64,000 nt of DNA from Bradyrhizobium cajani (lineage in GTDB: Bacteria > Pseudomonadota > Alphaproteobacteria > Rhizobiales > Xanthobacteraceae), in assembly GCF_009759665.1 (NCBI RefSeq), contig NZ_WQNE01000026.1:24355-88354 (forward strand), written 5' to 3'. Positions 62,951 to 64,000 of this stretch are shown here, piece by piece. Each line of letters opens with the position of its first letter. Position 1 is the stretch's first letter. Under the pieces are notes generated by a model. It made no database searches. It had not been told where the DNA came from and worked only from the letters and a program-made list of their open reading frames with translations. Made by a program: the position numbers and the translations under genes.

Positions 62951-62971
62951 ATCGCCGGCCTGACCGGCGAT
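62951..62971 (-). terminator. Hairpin downstream of the GntR-family gene
   Basis: ATCGCCGG-CCTGA-CCGGCGAT, an 8-bp perfect stem about 85 bp after the GntR-family stop and 90 bp before the autotransporter start (minus strand). No long T-run follows, so terminator function is probable but not certain. Confidence 0.6.
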
Positions 62972-63056
62972 TTCCGGGTGGTGTGATTGTCGGGCAACAG
63001 AAGGTTGCACGTTTTCCGGGCAGCCCGCTCAAGGCCGGTGCCGCCGCGTCGCCCCC

Positions 63057-63722
63057 TCACGCAATCCGCAGCGTCGGCTCATTTCCTTCCGTCTCGGCAA
63101 AGCCCGCCTGCAGCACCTCTTCGCGCTTGTGGCGGAGATGCGCACGCAGGATGTGGGAGAGGCCGGTGCCGTCGCGACGCTGGAGTGCGTTGAGGATCGC
63201 TTCGTGCTCCTTCACGGCGAGCGCCCAGCGCTGCGGCGTCATCGGCGTGACGTAGCGCGCGCGGCGGATGCGCGCGGTCACGGAGGCGTAGAGCCCCGCG
63301 AGCACCGGATTGCCGGCAGCGGTGACGATGGCTTCGTGAATGGCGCGGTTGCCGCGGTAGTACTGGATCAGATCGCCCTCGCGATAATGCCGCACCATGT
63401 CCGCATGCGCAGCGGCGATCTCGTCGAGCTCTGCGTCCGTGATGCGCTCGCAGGCGAGCTCGCCGGCAAGGGCCTCGAGGCCCTGGCAGACCTCGAACAG
63501 GTCGCGCATGTCCTTGTCGGTCAGCTTCGCCGCGCGCGAGCCGCGATGCGGCAGCAGCTGCACGAGGCCTTCGGCGGCCAGCACCTTGAGCGCTTCGCGA
63601 AGCGGCGTGCGCGAGATCTGCAGCCGTTCGCACAGCTCGCGCTCGGGAATCCGCGCGCCCGGCGGGATTTCGCCGTCGAGCAGGATGGCGCGGATGCGGC
63701 CGACGACTTCTTCATGAAGCAT
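63057..63722 (-). CDS. GntR-family regulator, FadR/FCD subfamily
   Basis: 221 residues: winged HTH at about 1-65 (MLHEEVVGRIRAILLDGEIPPG, RELCERLQISRTPLREALKVLAAEG) and an all-helical FCD domain with metal-binding His/Asp pattern (about 85-205, including NRAIHEAIVTAAGNP). FCD regulators respond to carboxylic acids or acyl-CoA. Start MLHEEVVG at 63722 fits the family; a TTG at 63746 adds eight residues. Divergent from an enoyl-CoA hydratase gene, so it may control that catabolic operon. Confidence 0.92.
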   Translation of the reverse strand: MLHEEVVGRIRAILLDGEIPPGARIPERELCERLQISRTPLREALKVLAAEGLVQLLPHRGSRAAKLTDKDMRDLFEVCQGLEALAGELACERITDAELDEIAAAHADMVRHYREGDLIQYYRGNRAIHEAIVTAAGNPVLAGLYASVTARIRRARYVTPMTPQRWALAVKEHEAILNALQRRDGTGLSHILRAHLRHKREEVLQAGFAETEGNEPTLRIA

Positions 63723-63735
63723 GGGTCTTGGTCCG

Positions 63736-63754
63736 TTTGCATTCAAAATGTGAA
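63736..63754. promoter_or_regulatory. Candidate GntR site A (TTTGCATTCAAA core)
   Basis: TTTGCATTCAAAATGTGAA, with TTTG/CAAA symmetric arms around four bases. The same motif recurs at 63798-63817. Located immediately upstream of the regulator start. Confidence 0.55.
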
Positions 63755-63797
63755 GTTATATGCGAAAATCCGCAAGTTCCAGCTTGAATATTCCCAA

Positions 63798-63817
63798 TTT
63801 TGCATTCAAAAATGTAA
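63798..63817. promoter_or_regulatory. Candidate GntR site B (TTTGCATTCAAA core)
   Basis: TTTGCATTCAAAAATGTAAA repeats site A with one inserted base and sits 62 bp away, about 24 bp before the enoyl-CoA hydratase start. Two copies of an otherwise AT-rich 12-bp motif in a GC-rich divergent region suggest operator sites for the FCD regulator. Confidence 0.6.
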
Positions 63818-63840
63818 AAGACAGAAAGGGACATGAGGAA

Positions 63841-64000
63841 ATGGACCAGCAGGTGGAGGCGGAAGACCTCATATTCGAGCGCCAGGACGGCATTGGGCGG
63901 ATCACCTTCAACCGCCCGCAGGCCCGTAACGCCTTCACCTTCGCCATGTACGAGCGGCTCGCCGCGATCTGCGAGGAGGCCAACCGCGACCATGCAATCA
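63841..64000 (+). CDS. Enoyl-CoA hydratase/isomerase family protein, N-terminal part (runs off right edge)
   Basis: ATG at 63841 opens a frame to the window end. The visible 53 residues include DLIFERQDGIGRITFNRPQA and RNAFTFAMYERLAAICEEAN, the typical crotonase start with the RPxxxNAF motif that leads to the oxyanion region. Likely hydrates an enoyl-CoA in a catabolic pathway controlled by the divergent FCD-type regulator. The catalytic residues are outside the window. Confidence 0.85.
   Translation, partial: MDQQVEAEDLIFERQDGIGRITFNRPQARNAFTFAMYERLAAICEEANRDHAI

Noticed and set aside
1-64000. CRISPR arrays, tRNA or rRNA genes, insertion sequences
   Set aside because: No regularly spaced repeats, no tRNA or rRNA sequence and no transposase gene was recognised; the repeats seen are palindromes or the chemoreceptor duplication. 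A covariance-model scan would be needed to exclude small RNAs.

Overview
The window is a contiguous piece of a GC-rich alphaproteobacterial chromosome, most likely Bradyrhizobium or a close Nitrobacteraceae relative. This is inferred from gene content and order (suf cluster with SufT-like protein, PhaC, Omp25/Omp31-type porin-like proteins starting their mature part with ADLGA, alaC-like/hom/glpX block) and from dispersed palindromic intergenic elements, one of which encodes a protein tail ending VGKAKRAHR. No rRNA, tRNA, CRISPR array, prophage or insertion sequence was recognised by eye.

Layout. 1-5.8 kb: the 5' part of an M23 peptidase, a single-cysteine peroxiredoxin with a Lys/Ala-rich N-terminus, and a giant AsmA-like protein. 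5.9-9.6 kb: two tandem chemoreceptors with different sensor domains but almost identical signalling halves. 9.8-16.2 kb: tiny membrane protein, DoxX, MFS transporter, tyrS, anmK, a GST/SMR pair behind a consensus promoter carrying a palindromic operator, and an alpha/beta hydrolase. 16.6-18.8 kb: a membrane LytTR regulator divergent from an acyltransferase. 18.8-25.8 kb: Fe-S assembly cluster (cysteine desulfurase, sufB, sufC, sufD, sufS, sufT-like, sufA). 25.9-31.1 kb: TfoX-N protein, a fabA with a probable TTG start, a GGDEF protein, an RhlE-type helicase and an AraC regulator. 31.3-41.6 kb: exported caspase-like protein, FAD monooxygenase, two outer-membrane proteins, an SDR, parE and a DedA protein. 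41.6-48.5 kb: Tat-type metallo-beta-lactamase protein, PaiB-like/argC pair, a carbamoyltransferase-like protein with altered active-site motifs, MAPEG, phaC, lipoprotein. 48.7-53.2 kb: aminotransferase, homoserine dehydrogenase, glpX, haloacid dehalogenase. 53.2-58.4 kb: TetR regulator divergent from an RND efflux operon whose adaptor gene is interrupted by an in-frame TAG. 58.4-64 kb: second Tat-type metallo-beta-lactamase protein, a large autotransporter, a FadR-type GntR regulator and the start of an enoyl-CoA hydratase gene.

Most of the window is housekeeping chromosome. The points that stand out are the amber-interrupted efflux adaptor behind two perfect tandem operators, the palindrome centred exactly on the -10 box of the GST/SMR promoter (with an SMR protein carrying Asp in place of the universal Glu), the partly homogenised chemoreceptor pair, the degenerate carbamoyltransferase-like protein, and several families of palindromic elements at gene ends, one of which has supplied the C-terminus of a protein. 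I found no multi-gene cluster that I can defend as a wholly new system.
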